DNA of 64,000 nt from Larkinella humicola (GTDB taxonomy: Bacteria; Bacteroidota; Bacteroidia; Cytophagales; Spirosomataceae), in NCBI RefSeq assembly GCF_008727875.1, contig NZ_VTWS01000001.1, positions 1,364,001 to 1,428,000 of the forward strand, written 5' to 3'. Positions 7,873 to 15,675 of the stretch are shown one piece after another. Within the stretch, counting starts at the first letter, position 1; every line of letters starts with the position of its first letter. Position numbers and translations under genes: made by a program. The notes beneath the pieces were generated by a model. The model was not told the origin of the DNA, ran no database searches, and was given only the letters and a program-made list of their open reading frames with translations.

Positions 7873-8181
7873 TTAGCCCGTCGTGTGGCGATTGACATGC
7901 TTTCCGTCGAGCCAGGCGTCCAGCTCGTGTTTCCAGGCGAACCACTCCGTTTTGGTAATCCGCTTGATCGGACAGCCCCGTCGCCGGTAGGTCAGCACCT
8001 GTTCCTCCTTGCGGTTGAAGTATTTCAGGATTTCGTCCCGGTTCAGGGGCCGGTGCTTTTCCAGCTCTTCCAGCCGTTTCAAGCGGTCGTTCAGGGCCGA
8101 CAGGTGGTCGATGTTGTCGCCGAACCGTTCAAGCAGGGCCAGCAGCCGGTCGGCCTTCCCTTCGTCAATGGCGATCAGCAT
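7873..8181 (-). CDS. Small DNA-binding protein, excisionase/HTH_17-like
   Basis: The first 45 residues form a charged helix likely to dimerise (ADRLLALLERFGDNIDHL, then LKRLEELEKHR). The second half reads EILKYFNRKEEQVLTYRRRG and KRITKTEWFAWKHELDAWL, the layout of MerR-like 'helix-turn-helix domain 17' proteins found in Bacteroidota mobile elements, some of which act as excisionases. It is the second gene after the control region. An excisionase role is a guess from size, fold and place. Confidence 0.5.
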   Translation of the reverse strand: MLIAIDEGKADRLLALLERFGDNIDHLSALNDRLKRLEELEKHRPLNRDEILKYFNRKEEQVLTYRRRGCPIKRITKTEWFAWKHELDAWLDGKHVNRHTTG

Positions 8182-8185
8182 AGGG

Positions 8186-8425
8186 TCAGGCGGTTACGGG
8201 TTGGAGGCTGTTGAACCAGGCGGCCCGTTTTTGTTCGGCCTCTTCGATCATGTCCACCCCGAAGCGGAAAAGCAGAATTGTTGCTTCGTCCACATTCTCG
8301 CTGGCTAACGTTTTGAGTGCCACCCGCTCTGAAATTCCGGCGCAGGCCGCAGCCCCTTTAATCCCCGCCTTGGTCTTCAGCAACCGTTCACGAATTAAAT
8401 CCGCGTCTTGCTTGCTCAGTATCAT
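8186..8425 (-). CDS. Small HTH regulator, Cro/CII-like
   Basis: It is the first gene transcribed leftward from the control region, opposite the repressor, where Cro or CII-type regulators sit. The sequence LSKQDADLIRERLLKTKAGI and AAACAGISERVALKTLASE fits a helix-turn-helix of the type used by small phage regulators. The start at 8425 agrees with where the domain begins; an alternative ATG at 8479 would add 18 residues and place the gene almost against the operator repeats. Confidence 0.5.
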   Translation of the reverse strand: MILSKQDADLIRERLLKTKAGIKGAAACAGISERVALKTLASENVDEATILLFRFGVDMIEEAEQKRAAWFNSLQPVTA

Positions 8426-8444
8426 GGTTTTTCGTTCATTTATC

Positions 8445-8543
8445 CGGTCAGTAGACCGTTCGTTCAAATCGTTAGCCAAAGTTAATCATTTTTGAGTAAC
8501 ATTTTCAAGACATTACTCAAATTAGTTTATCAAAAATGATTAA
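8445..8543. promoter_or_regulatory. Divergent early control region with operator-like inverted repeats
   Basis: Between the leftward early operon and the rightward repressor lie several dyads. TTAATCATTTTTGA at 8482-8495 and its exact inverse TCAAAAATGATTAA at 8530-8543 form a perfect 14-bp pair that covers the repressor start codon. Nested inside, TTGAGTAA (8492-8499) and TTACTCAA (8513-8520) form a second pair. A CGGTC-AGTA-GACCG hairpin lies at 8445-8458. These are the expected binding sites of the divergent repressor and Cro-like protein. Confidence 0.6.
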
Positions 8544-9297
8544 TTTTTTACAACAATCTATATTTCAAGTGGATAGCAGAGAAGTCGTAAAGAAGATTCT
8601 TGAAAATAGGGGAATAAGCAACAGACGGCTTGCAGAGCTGACTGGTATTGGAGAGCAAAACATCTCAAATATGCTTAGCGGTTCAAGAGTTATTTCTGAT
8701 AAGTCTTTATCAAAAATGAGTAAATCCTTATTGGTACCTTTTGAAGTCTTAAAGGAAGGTGCAGATTTGGAAAAATACTTAGCTGATCCAAGTAAAATAA
8801 CTCAAACAAAAGAGTCTGACAATTCTGAAAAATCAAGTGATGGATTCAGGAATTTATGGGATCCCACTGAGTACTTCCAACGCCTACCGGATAACCGTAA
8901 ACGTCTGTATGTTCCCTTCTACGAAGTCGAGATCACGGCGGGAAAATTCGAGCTGTTCATGGACATTGAAGAAATTCCGAGCGGTTATGTCTATGCCCCG
9001 GAATTTTCGGGCTGTGTGTCCTGCCGGGTGAAAGGTGATAGCATGTACGACCGGATCTACCCAGGGGCAACCGCCTTTATTTATTACATTAAGAATAAGA
9101 AGTATATAGACTTCGGGCAGATCTACCTGGTCGTCCTGGATGGGTACCGGGTACTGAAGTACATTTTTCCCCATGCCGATCCTAAAAAGGTGGTGCTGGT
9201 GTCCCAGAACAAAACCTACCCGGATTGGGAAGTGGATAAAGAAGATATTTTACACCTGTTTCTGGTGAAGGGTTATTGGAACCAGACGGCTAATTGA
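8536..9297 (+). CDS. LexA/CI-type phage repressor (HTH + S24 peptidase)
   Basis: The N-terminal part (about residues 15-75) is a helix-turn-helix of the XRE type (NRRLAELTGIGEQNISNMLS). The C-terminal part is an S24 LexA-like autoprotease: the serine lies in RVKGDSMYDRIYPG and the lysine in GYRVLKYIF. EITAGKFELF, just before the protease core, contains an Ala-Gly bond suitable for self-cleavage. Damage-induced cleavage of such repressors starts phage induction. The first roughly 330 bases are AT-rich and the remainder is GC-rich, so the two domains appear to have different origins. Confidence 0.85.
   Translation: MINFLQQSIFQVDSREVVKKILENRGISNRRLAELTGIGEQNISNMLSGSRVISDKSLSKMSKSLLVPFEVLKEGADLEKYLADPSKITQTKESDNSEKSSDGFRNLWDPTEYFQRLPDNRKRLYVPFYEVEITAGKFELFMDIEEIPSGYVYAPEFSGCVSCRVKGDSMYDRIYPGATAFIYYIKNKKYIDFGQIYLVVLDGYRVLKYIFPHADPKKVVLVSQNKTYPDWEVDKEDILHLFLVKGYWNQTAN
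8706..8723. promoter_or_regulatory. Second operator-like copy inside the repressor gene
   Basis: TTTATCAAAAATGAGTAA at 8706-8723 matches the 18 bases at 8526-8543 (at the repressor start) with one difference, and its GAGTAA end also matches the inner dyad. A copy about 180 bp downstream inside the coding region could allow looping by the repressor. It could also be a remnant of the recombination that built the AT-rich N-terminal half. Confidence 0.35.
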
Positions 9298-9443
9298 AAT
9301 ATACGCGCTTAATAAGTAGTTTTTCAATTATATATCTTTAAAGTAAGGTAAGACTTATAGAAGACAGTTATTCTTTTTATGGAGTTCCATGATGTTTATG
9401 ATTTACAATAAAAAACAATAAAACCTAAACATAGTTTTTAAAA

Positions 9444-9454
9444 TTAATATACGT
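9444..9454. promoter_or_regulatory. Shared 11-mer upstream of the Shedu-like operon
   Basis: TTAATATACGT ends five bases before the start codon of the Shedu-like gene. The same 11 bases occur in the opposite orientation at 13817-13827, upstream of the phosphatase gene at the other end of the cassette. The 160 bases between the repressor and this gene are AT-rich and otherwise hold no recognisable feature. A common operator or promoter element is possible. Confidence 0.3.
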
Positions 9455-9458
9455 GTAA

Positions 9459-10508
9459 ATGACTTACTCAAAAGAAACAATTACAAAGCAATTAGACTCA
9501 TATCAAAGTGAAATAAATAACACATTATTAGAAATGCCTAAAGAGAAGAGTTCTAGCCTATATGGCATAAGAGCTCCAATCCTTGCTTTAGGTAGTTGCA
9601 ACATTTTTATTTGTTCAGATGCATATATAATTGGATTTATAAATGGGTTTACTTCCGAAATTAAGTATAATTTTTACGAATATGTAAATAGTAAATCAAT
9701 TGAAATATGGAATAACAATCAATCTGATTTTTTTACATTCTACGAAATAATCACTAAAGCAACCAAACTTTCCCCAGGAACGAAAATAAATATTAATGAA
9801 AATATTAGCAATTGTTTAATTGACATAAATATAGAAGATGAAACTACTGGCGTATTTTACCCATTGTATAGTAAAATATTAATTGTAGGAATAGAGTACT
9901 TTAATTCAACATGGAACTCGAAAGAATTAGCAATAAATCACATAAACAAAGCATTTGAAATTCTAAATATAGAATGTAAATATAATGCAAAAAATTTATT
10001 AAATACATATTTAATACTCTTAGAAACTGCACATAAAGAAGAAGAGGTCCAATTATTCTTAAATCAACACCCAGAATTCATTTACCTTGAATACGAAACT
10101 ATGTTAGTAAAACCAAATCTTGGTGGTATCTATAAGCCAGACTATGCTTTTGCTTTAAGACATTTAAATGGCCTGCAATGGATATTTGTGGAAATAGAAA
10201 AACCCTCAAAGAAAATTTTTACAATGGGCAATAAAAATTTCCAATTCACATCTGACTTTACCCAGGCTAAAGGTCAATTATTAGAGTGGGATAGATACAT
10301 AACTAATAACACGTTATATTTAAAAAATAAATTTCAAGACTTATTTAAACCAAAATATCACCTAATTTATGGAAGACAAAGTGAAATAACAGTTGAGAAG
10401 AGAGAATATTTAACTGTAGAATTTAACGAATCAAATAATAGAATTTTTTCTACATTCGACGACCTTTACTATAAATTTAATAAAATTGCAGATTTATTAA
10501 ATAGATAA
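9459..10508 (+). CDS. Shedu (SduA/DUF4263)-like nuclease
   Basis: The C-terminal 160 residues match the DUF4263 nuclease of the Shedu anti-phage protein SduA: a helix HKEEEVQLFLNQHPEFI, then KPDYAFALR with the metal-binding Asp near 228, WIFVEIEKPSKKIF with Glu 245 and Glu 247, and QAKGQLLEWDRYI with Gln near 273. The usual E-x-K reads E-x-E here. The N-terminal 190 residues are a separate, unrecognised domain that may sense or regulate. It heads the plus-strand cargo operon and is followed 46 bases later by a kinase gene. Known Shedu proteins cut DNA during phage infection. Confidence 0.8.
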   Translation: MTYSKETITKQLDSYQSEINNTLLEMPKEKSSSLYGIRAPILALGSCNIFICSDAYIIGFINGFTSEIKYNFYEYVNSKSIEIWNNNQSDFFTFYEIITKATKLSPGTKININENISNCLIDINIEDETTGVFYPLYSKILIVGIEYFNSTWNSKELAINHINKAFEILNIECKYNAKNLLNTYLILLETAHKEEEVQLFLNQHPEFIYLEYETMLVKPNLGGIYKPDYAFALRHLNGLQWIFVEIEKPSKKIFTMGNKNFQFTSDFTQAKGQLLEWDRYITNNTLYLKNKFQDLFKPKYHLIYGRQSEITVEKREYLTVEFNESNNRIFSTFDDLYYKFNKIADLLNR

Positions 10509-10554
10509 TTTTATTAAATGAATAACATAAATTCAAATTTGAATAACATCACGT

Positions 10555-11340
10555 ATGAATTACTTTGATCTAACTCCAGAGTTTATAAGTAAATATAAAA
10601 TTTCATCTTATAAGAACGCAAATCATGGAGGTCAAAAGAAAGTGTTTATTGTAAATGTAGGTACAGAAGTATTTGCTTTGAAAGTTGTAGAGAATGCGGA
10701 TGAACGATTAGATAGAGAATTAGAAATTTACAAAAAGTACAATACTAGTTATGGAATACCAAAGATAAAAGAAATAGATAAATTCGGAAAAAATCTAATA
10801 ATCTTCGAGGAATATATTGAGGGAAATGATTTATCAGATATTTCTTCAACATTTAATAATAACGAAGAGAAAATAATAAAACTTATCAAAGAAATCGTAT
10901 TAATTTTAGATCCGATTTGGACTGCCAACTTTGTACATAGAGATTTAAAACCTCAGAACATAAGGATTAAACCAAATGGGGATCCGGTAGTTTTGGACTT
11001 TGGGATTGCGAGGGATTTGAACTCTGATTCAATAACAGCAACCGGCGGACAGCCATTGTCATACTTATATGCTACTCCAGAACAATATCAGGGCAAAAAA
11101 AATCTAATTTCTTATCGCACTGACTTTTTTAATTTAGGTTTGATAGCATATTATTTATACACAAACAGCCTTCCTTTTGGGAATAACAAAATTGAAATTG
11201 ATAAGATATATCAAAAACCAATACCCCTTGTAAAATTGGACAGTTCAATAATTGAAAGATTTTGCAATGCTGTTCTAAAGAATAATCCTTCGGAAAGACC
11301 GAGAAATGTTGAAATAGTATTAAACTTACTTATCAGATGA
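10555..11340 (+). CDS. Serine/threonine protein kinase (Hanks type)
   Basis: A single kinase domain with no membrane span. The glycine-rich loop reads NHGGQKKVFIV, the ATP-binding lysine lies in FALKVV (Lys 43), the catalytic loop is FVHRDLKPQNIRIKP (Asp 130), and the metal loop is VLDFGIARDL (Asp 148). YATPEQYQG corresponds to the APE motif. All residues needed for catalysis are present. It overlaps the next gene by four bases (ATGA) and faces a PP2C phosphatase gene in the same cassette, suggesting reversible phosphorylation controls the system. Confidence 0.93.
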   Translation: MNYFDLTPEFISKYKISSYKNANHGGQKKVFIVNVGTEVFALKVVENADERLDRELEIYKKYNTSYGIPKIKEIDKFGKNLIIFEEYIEGNDLSDISSTFNNNEEKIIKLIKEIVLILDPIWTANFVHRDLKPQNIRIKPNGDPVVLDFGIARDLNSDSITATGGQPLSYLYATPEQYQGKKNLISYRTDFFNLGLIAYYLYTNSLPFGNNKIEIDKIYQKPIPLVKLDSSIIERFCNAVLKNNPSERPRNVEIVLNLLIR

Positions 11341-12497
11341 AAATAACGCATATACTAGGTCACAATTCCAACTGGAGTATTGAAACTTACCTGGAGCAGC
11401 AAGTAGGCGATAATTTTTTAATCTCTGCGTTTAATCATGGTTTAGGTTACAAGGACAAAAAATTATTTAAAAAATTAGATTCAAGTTTTTTGATAGATTT
11501 GCAATTTTATGGCAAAAAGGCAAGCGGAAGCATTTTAAAAGGTAAGCTAAGCGAAATACCTTTCCACCCAGCAAACTGTGAATCATCTGAAGTAACAAAT
11601 ATATATTTTGACAATTGCGTAAAAAACGCTATATCTTACCAGATCGAAAATGGTTATAAGAAAATTATTATACCTCATTATTATGAAAATGAGGATGTAA
11701 GGAGCATTATATATACTATAAATTCTATAAATAGGTATATTTCAACTTTGCCGAAAAATGGCGAAAAATTTTACATGACTTTACCTTTCGCAAACCACGT
11801 TATCATTGATAAAGATAAAGTTGAAGAAATTCTCGTTGCTTGTACTGATATGAAAATTAAATTTGATGGATATTTTATAGTTTCTGAGAACAAGCCGGAA
11901 GAGAAACGAAAAGTAACTACTGATATTAAGGTGCTCAGGAACCTATCAAAAGTATTTAAAACCTTGAAGCAACAACAATTTGAAACAATTTATGCTTATT
12001 CAAATTGGGACGCAATTATTTTTTTAACACAAACTGATATTGACTATATTACAATTGGAAACTATGAAAATTTAAGAAATTTCAATATTAAAAGATTTAC
12101 TGAAAATGAATCAGGAGGTGCATCTAAAGGATATTATTTTTCAGAAAAACTATTAAACATGATCCGTGCTGATGACATTGCACCTATTAGAGAAACTGGA
12201 CACCTTGACCTAATTAAAAATGAAAGGAATATATTCTCAGATATAATACTACATGAAGATTATAAATGGAACATCCATAAACCAGATGTAAACAAAAATT
12301 ATTTACTTTCTATTTCAAAACTATTAAAAGAAATTGCAAGTATTGAGGATTATGAACAGAGAAAGATCTATGTGTTAGGACTAATTGAAAGAGCAATTCA
12401 TTTGTATAGATATTTTGAAATAAATGGGGTTTATTTAAACAACGAGAGTAGTAACTATCACCTTAATGTATGGAAAACTTATTTATTTAACTCATAA
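11337..12497 (+). CDS. Unknown cassette protein, possibly a TGT-like TIM barrel
   Basis: No close family is recognised. Regularly spaced strands with charged ends (FLISAFNHGLGY, FLIDLQFYGKK, KKIIIPHYYEN, KFYMTLPFANHVII, FDGYFIVSENK, FETIYAYSNWDAIIF, IDYITIGNYENLRNF) suggest a beta/alpha barrel like that of tRNA-guanine transglycosylases. The last 100 residues are helical. It is coupled to the kinase by an ATGA overlap, and its 3' end overlaps that of the converging nuclease gene by 19 bases. It may be the kinase's target, an adaptor or a base-modifying enzyme; the barrel is an inference from the pattern. Confidence 0.6.
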   Translation: MKITHILGHNSNWSIETYLEQQVGDNFLISAFNHGLGYKDKKLFKKLDSSFLIDLQFYGKKASGSILKGKLSEIPFHPANCESSEVTNIYFDNCVKNAISYQIENGYKKIIIPHYYENEDVRSIIYTINSINRYISTLPKNGEKFYMTLPFANHVIIDKDKVEEILVACTDMKIKFDGYFIVSENKPEEKRKVTTDIKVLRNLSKVFKTLKQQQFETIYAYSNWDAIIFLTQTDIDYITIGNYENLRNFNIKRFTENESGGASKGYYFSEKLLNMIRADDIAPIRETGHLDLIKNERNIFSDIILHEDYKWNIHKPDVNKNYLLSISKLLKEIASIEDYEQRKIYVLGLIERAIHLYRYFEINGVYLNNESSNYHLNVWKTYLFNS

Positions 12498-13147
12498 TTA
12501 TTTAAAAAATATTCTGAAAAAAGCATTTTCATTCTAACATCAAATGGTTTTTTTCTTGTGGGATTATGATAAACTTTTATTATACCATTCGGAGATATAG
12601 TTGCTAAACCAATATTATATTTAACAAATAATTCTATATTACAAATCGCCATTTTTGAGAAATGATTGTCCAAAACAACATAAGAATACTCAGCAAACCA
12701 TCTATATCTATATGCTTGTTTCAAAGCATTCTTCCAATTTTTCAACTTTGCTTCCACAGCAAAGTTGCAGTAAAATGGAAATTCATATTCTTTTTGTTTA
12801 ATAATAGTACCATCTTCTAATTTTATATAACCTAATTGATTTAATTTATCTACAGAAATTACAATTTCTTTTCTGTTAATTTTAGTTATATTAACAAGAT
12901 CATCAACTTTAATAAAATCTATTTTATTTAAAACATTAAAAATAGAAATATCTATAATATCCAATCTTGAAGTGGGTAAATAGTTATTAATTACATTTGA
13001 TTTGTTGTCACAAAAACTTATAACTAAATCAGCTATACCATATCCTAAAGAAACTTCTTGAAATATTTCAAACCTTCCAGTATTAAAACGACTTTTCAAA
13101 GTTTGTTTTAATACATGCACTAATTCTTTTTCTGCTTTAAAATACAT
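12479..13147 (-). CDS. PD-(D/E)XK nuclease with inserted winged helix
   Basis: Nuclease motifs are Glu 7 in the first helix, GYGIADLVIS with Asp 40, and FAVEAKLKNWKNALKQAYRY with Glu 132, Lys 134 and Gln 144. Between Asp 40 and Glu 132 is an extra domain (about residues 60-115: IFNVLNKIDFIKVDDLV, ITKINRKEIVISVDKLNQLG) with the pattern of a winged helix, which could bind DNA. The gene starts 11 bases inside the phosphatase gene and is translated with it. It could be the DNA-cutting effector or a second nuclease beside the Shedu-like protein. Confidence 0.7.
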   Translation of the reverse strand: MYFKAEKELVHVLKQTLKSRFNTGRFEIFQEVSLGYGIADLVISFCDNKSNVINNYLPTSRLDIIDISIFNVLNKIDFIKVDDLVNITKINRKEIVISVDKLNQLGYIKLEDGTIIKQKEYEFPFYCNFAVEAKLKNWKNALKQAYRYRWFAEYSYVVLDNHFSKMAICNIELFVKYNIGLATISPNGIIKVYHNPTRKKPFDVRMKMLFSEYFLNNYELNK

Positions 13148-13796
13148 TTTTAATCAAAATAAATGATGAATCATCAATATTTTTTCCATTTTGAATACTA
13201 TGTATTCTTCTAGCAATATTACGTAAATTTTTATAATTGATAGCTAGAAAGTATTTCTTTAAATATTTCTCCATCAAATTATAAAAGCCATCTGTGCAAA
13301 TTAGATAATTCATATCTGGTTCAATATTAGATAAACAAAAATCATCCAAACATAAATCCTGCATTCCTAAAGACCTTGTTAATATATTTTTTTTATTCAA
13401 AAGGTTATCATCAACAGTAATTTTTTCAATGAATTGATTATTATATATATAGATTCTAGAATCACCAATATTTAAGTACTTTGCAATCTTATTACTTTCA
13501 GATAATAATAATAAGGACAGTGTACTCATTCCTTCAATATTTTCCTCTAAAACTTTATTATGAGCTTCATGTAAAAGTTCATGAAAATTCAACTCATATT
13601 CATCAAATTTATTGAGTTCTGATTTGAACGATTCAATAAAATTTCTTATAAATCTATAACTGTTAGACATTGAACTTACTCCATCAAAAACCATAAATAA
13701 ATGAAAGTTGTTAATCTTAAAAACTTCAATATGGTCTTGATTAAATGATCTATTTTCACCTTTTATAGATTGAACAACGAAATCAATCTTATTCAT
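13137..13796 (-). CDS. PP2C-family Ser/Thr protein phosphatase
   Basis: The PP2C motifs appear in order: SFNQDHIEVF with the first metal-binding Asp, FMVFDGVSS, MSTLSLLLL, LNIGDSRIYIY, ILTRSLG, YLICTDGFYNLM and DDSSFILI, in which Asp replaces the common DN pair. The length of 219 residues is that of a minimal catalytic domain. It is the first gene of the minus-strand arm and lies opposite a Hanks kinase, its natural antagonist. The coding sequence is as AT-rich as the rest of the cargo block. Confidence 0.9.
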   Translation of the reverse strand: MNKIDFVVQSIKGENRSFNQDHIEVFKINNFHLFMVFDGVSSMSNSYRFIRNFIESFKSELNKFDEYELNFHELLHEAHNKVLEENIEGMSTLSLLLLSESNKIAKYLNIGDSRIYIYNNQFIEKITVDDNLLNKKNILTRSLGMQDLCLDDFCLSNIEPDMNYLICTDGFYNLMEKYLKKYFLAINYKNLRNIARRIHSIQNGKNIDDSSFILIKNVF

Positions 13797-13816
13797 GGCT
13801 CGATTTTTTGTCGTTT

Positions 13817-13827
13817 ACGTATATTAA
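13817..13827. promoter_or_regulatory. Shared 11-mer upstream of the phosphatase gene
   Basis: On the minus strand this reads TTAATATACGT, identical to the 11 bases just before the Shedu-like gene at the other end of the cassette. It lies about 20 bases before the phosphatase start codon. Identical motifs at both outer ends of two converging operons suggest joint control. Confidence 0.3.
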
Positions 13828-14279
13828 GATACAAAAAAAATATAACTTTTCAAAGGTTTTTTTTGTTAATTTACCATTTATTTATATATATGGCTCATTT
13901 TCAGAATACTCAGTTCAATTGGATACAAATTCACAAACTTTATTAATCCATTACCTTGTTCCTCTATGTTTTGCCAGTTGCGATATTTAGTAAGTAAATT
14001 TTGGCCGATAGTTCAAAGTTATAACTTTTGGATAGTTAGTATAAAACTGTATTTGAGAAATATGAGATCTAGCAAATTGATAATTTAGGTTTACCAATTT
14101 TCCGACGCTCCTGTTTCTTAACAATGAGCCCTAGGAGTGAATATTATAATGACTTCTATTAATCTAATATCAGCTTATTAGGGTTGAGTTAAAATAATTT
14201 ATTAGATTGAATAATTATTTTGTCAAAGTCAAATCGAAGTAGTTAAGTATAGCACGCATTTTCCGGTTCCCAAGTAACC
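13828..14279. other. AT-rich intergenic region between cargo and integrase
   Basis: About 450 bases of very AT-rich DNA lie between the phosphatase promoter area and the integrase stop. An open frame on the plus strand (13808-13990) has no family resemblance and an unusual composition. An AT-rich imperfect hairpin near 14190-14220 could end transcription of the integrase. No tRNA or att-like repeat was recognised. Confidence 0.4.
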
Positions 14280-15650
14280 TTACTCCACCTGTTTTACCTC
14301 CTTTACCGCATCCTCCCAGATCGACACCATCGCTTCCCCCTGAATCTCCCGGTCCACCTCGACGGCGTACCGCTGGGTAGTCAGAATGGAACTGTGACCG
14401 AACCAGTGCTGGAGGTCCAGCAAATTGATGGGTTTGCCTTCCCGCATTTTCCGCACCGCCAACACCCCGAAACTGTGCCGGGCCGTGTGCATGGTCACGT
14501 CTTCGGTAATCCCGGCCGCTTTTGTGTACGTCCGGATGGCCCGATTGAGCTGCGTACCGATGTGGCCAATGCGGTTCTTTAACGCCGACCGTACCTCTTC
14601 GGGTGCTTTCCGCAGAGCCGCCCGCGTGGGGTACCGGGCGTATTCGGCATCGTTTTTCAGATACGGCAGTACGTAATCGGTCGGGCGGGCCTGCGCTTTC
14701 CACCATACCCGAAGCAAGCTCCAGGAAACCTCCGACACCTGAAACGATACCGTCCGGCCGGTCTTGTGCATCGTGTACCGGATCCAGGTGGCCCGCCCCG
14801 TTTCGTCCGTCTCAAACCAGTTGTACCGCATCAGCAGCAGATCCGACCGGCGCATCCCCGCCAGCGTGTACGCCGTCATCCAGGCCAGCAGCCCCTGTTC
14901 GGGCTGGATCGAGACCGGTCGCCCGTAGTTGATGATCCGGGGCGCTTCCAGGTTCTTCACCCGTTCCAGCTTCCCGCCTACCAATTTGGTGCGGCCACTG
15001 CGTTCGTCCACCGTCAGGCTCTCCACTTCCATGAACGGGGACAAGGCCAGGGCTTTTTTACGGGTCATGTGCAGCAGCGCCATCGCACGGGTGAAGACGG
15101 CTTGCAGGCACAACAGGTGATCGTTGACGGTGCCCGCCTGGATCGTTTTCTTTTTGAGGTACTCCTGGTACTTCCGTACCAGATCCGATGTCAAGCGGCT
15201 GACGGGCAACTCCTCCCCCGCCCACTGCCGAAAGGTATGAATACGGCTCTGGTACATCAGGACCGTGCTGATAGCCAGCTCATCGGATGCTTTCAACTGC
15301 CGGATCACCTCGTCCGCCAGTTTAAAAAACTGATCACTCTGCGGTTTGCGGAACCGGTCGACGGCCTGCTTGGGCGTAAGTCCGGGAGAATCCACCCGCC
15401 ACGCTTCGAACTGGGCTTTGACCCGGTTCAGCTCCGTTTCGATTTTGCTGTTGAGCACGGCGGATTCGGGATGGCTTTTGCGCACCCACGCCCCGTAGGT
15501 TTTTTTCTCGTTCCAGTGCTTGCGGAGCAGGGCCAGGGTGGTCATGATCCGGCCCGGTAGCTGCCCTTTCTGGTGAATCCGGATCATGATCCGGTGCAGC
15601 CCGTCTTTGTAGGGATCGTCGGTCAATTCGACGTTAAAATGGGTGTTCAT
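14280..15650 (-). CDS. Tyrosine recombinase / phage integrase
   Basis: The protein integrates and excises the element. It has an N-terminal arm-binding domain (MNTHFNVELTDDPYKDG onward), a SAM-like core-binding domain (about residues 100-195) and a C-terminal catalytic domain with YTLAGMRRSDLLLMR (first Arg), HTARHSFGVLAVRKM (His and second Arg), LQHWFGHSSILTTQRY (His and the nucleophile Tyr). The start at 15650 fits the usual Bacteroidota integrase start; an in-frame ATG at 15674 would add eight residues. It is GC-rich, unlike the cargo beside it. Confidence 0.93.
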   Translation of the reverse strand: MNTHFNVELTDDPYKDGLHRIMIRIHQKGQLPGRIMTTLALLRKHWNEKKTYGAWVRKSHPESAVLNSKIETELNRVKAQFEAWRVDSPGLTPKQAVDRFRKPQSDQFFKLADEVIRQLKASDELAISTVLMYQSRIHTFRQWAGEELPVSRLTSDLVRKYQEYLKKKTIQAGTVNDHLLCLQAVFTRAMALLHMTRKKALALSPFMEVESLTVDERSGRTKLVGGKLERVKNLEAPRIINYGRPVSIQPEQGLLAWMTAYTLAGMRRSDLLLMRYNWFETDETGRATWIRYTMHKTGRTVSFQVSEVSWSLLRVWWKAQARPTDYVLPYLKNDAEYARYPTRAALRKAPEEVRSALKNRIGHIGTQLNRAIRTYTKAAGITEDVTMHTARHSFGVLAVRKMREGKPINLLDLQHWFGHSSILTTQRYAVEVDREIQGEAMVSIWEDAVKEVKQVE

Positions 15651-15675
15651 ACAGGGTTTGTTGCTGGAAAACAAG

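Noticed and set aside
7846-7876. Hairpin plus T-run between early genes
   Set aside because: The T-run is on the plus strand although the operon reads on the minus strand, so it is not a terminator for it.
10555-13796. Interpretation of kinase plus PP2C as a TerY-phosphorylation triad
   Set aside because: No von Willebrand A-type (TerY) protein is present, and the nucleases are not part of that triad.
12479-13796. Interpretation of the cargo as a restriction-modification system
   Set aside because: No methyltransferase is in the cassette; the orphan methyltransferase at 2372 belongs to the early phage operon.
13808-13990. Small plus-strand frame in AT-rich DNA
   Set aside because: No family resemblance, overlaps a probable promoter region and has many rare hydrophobic runs.
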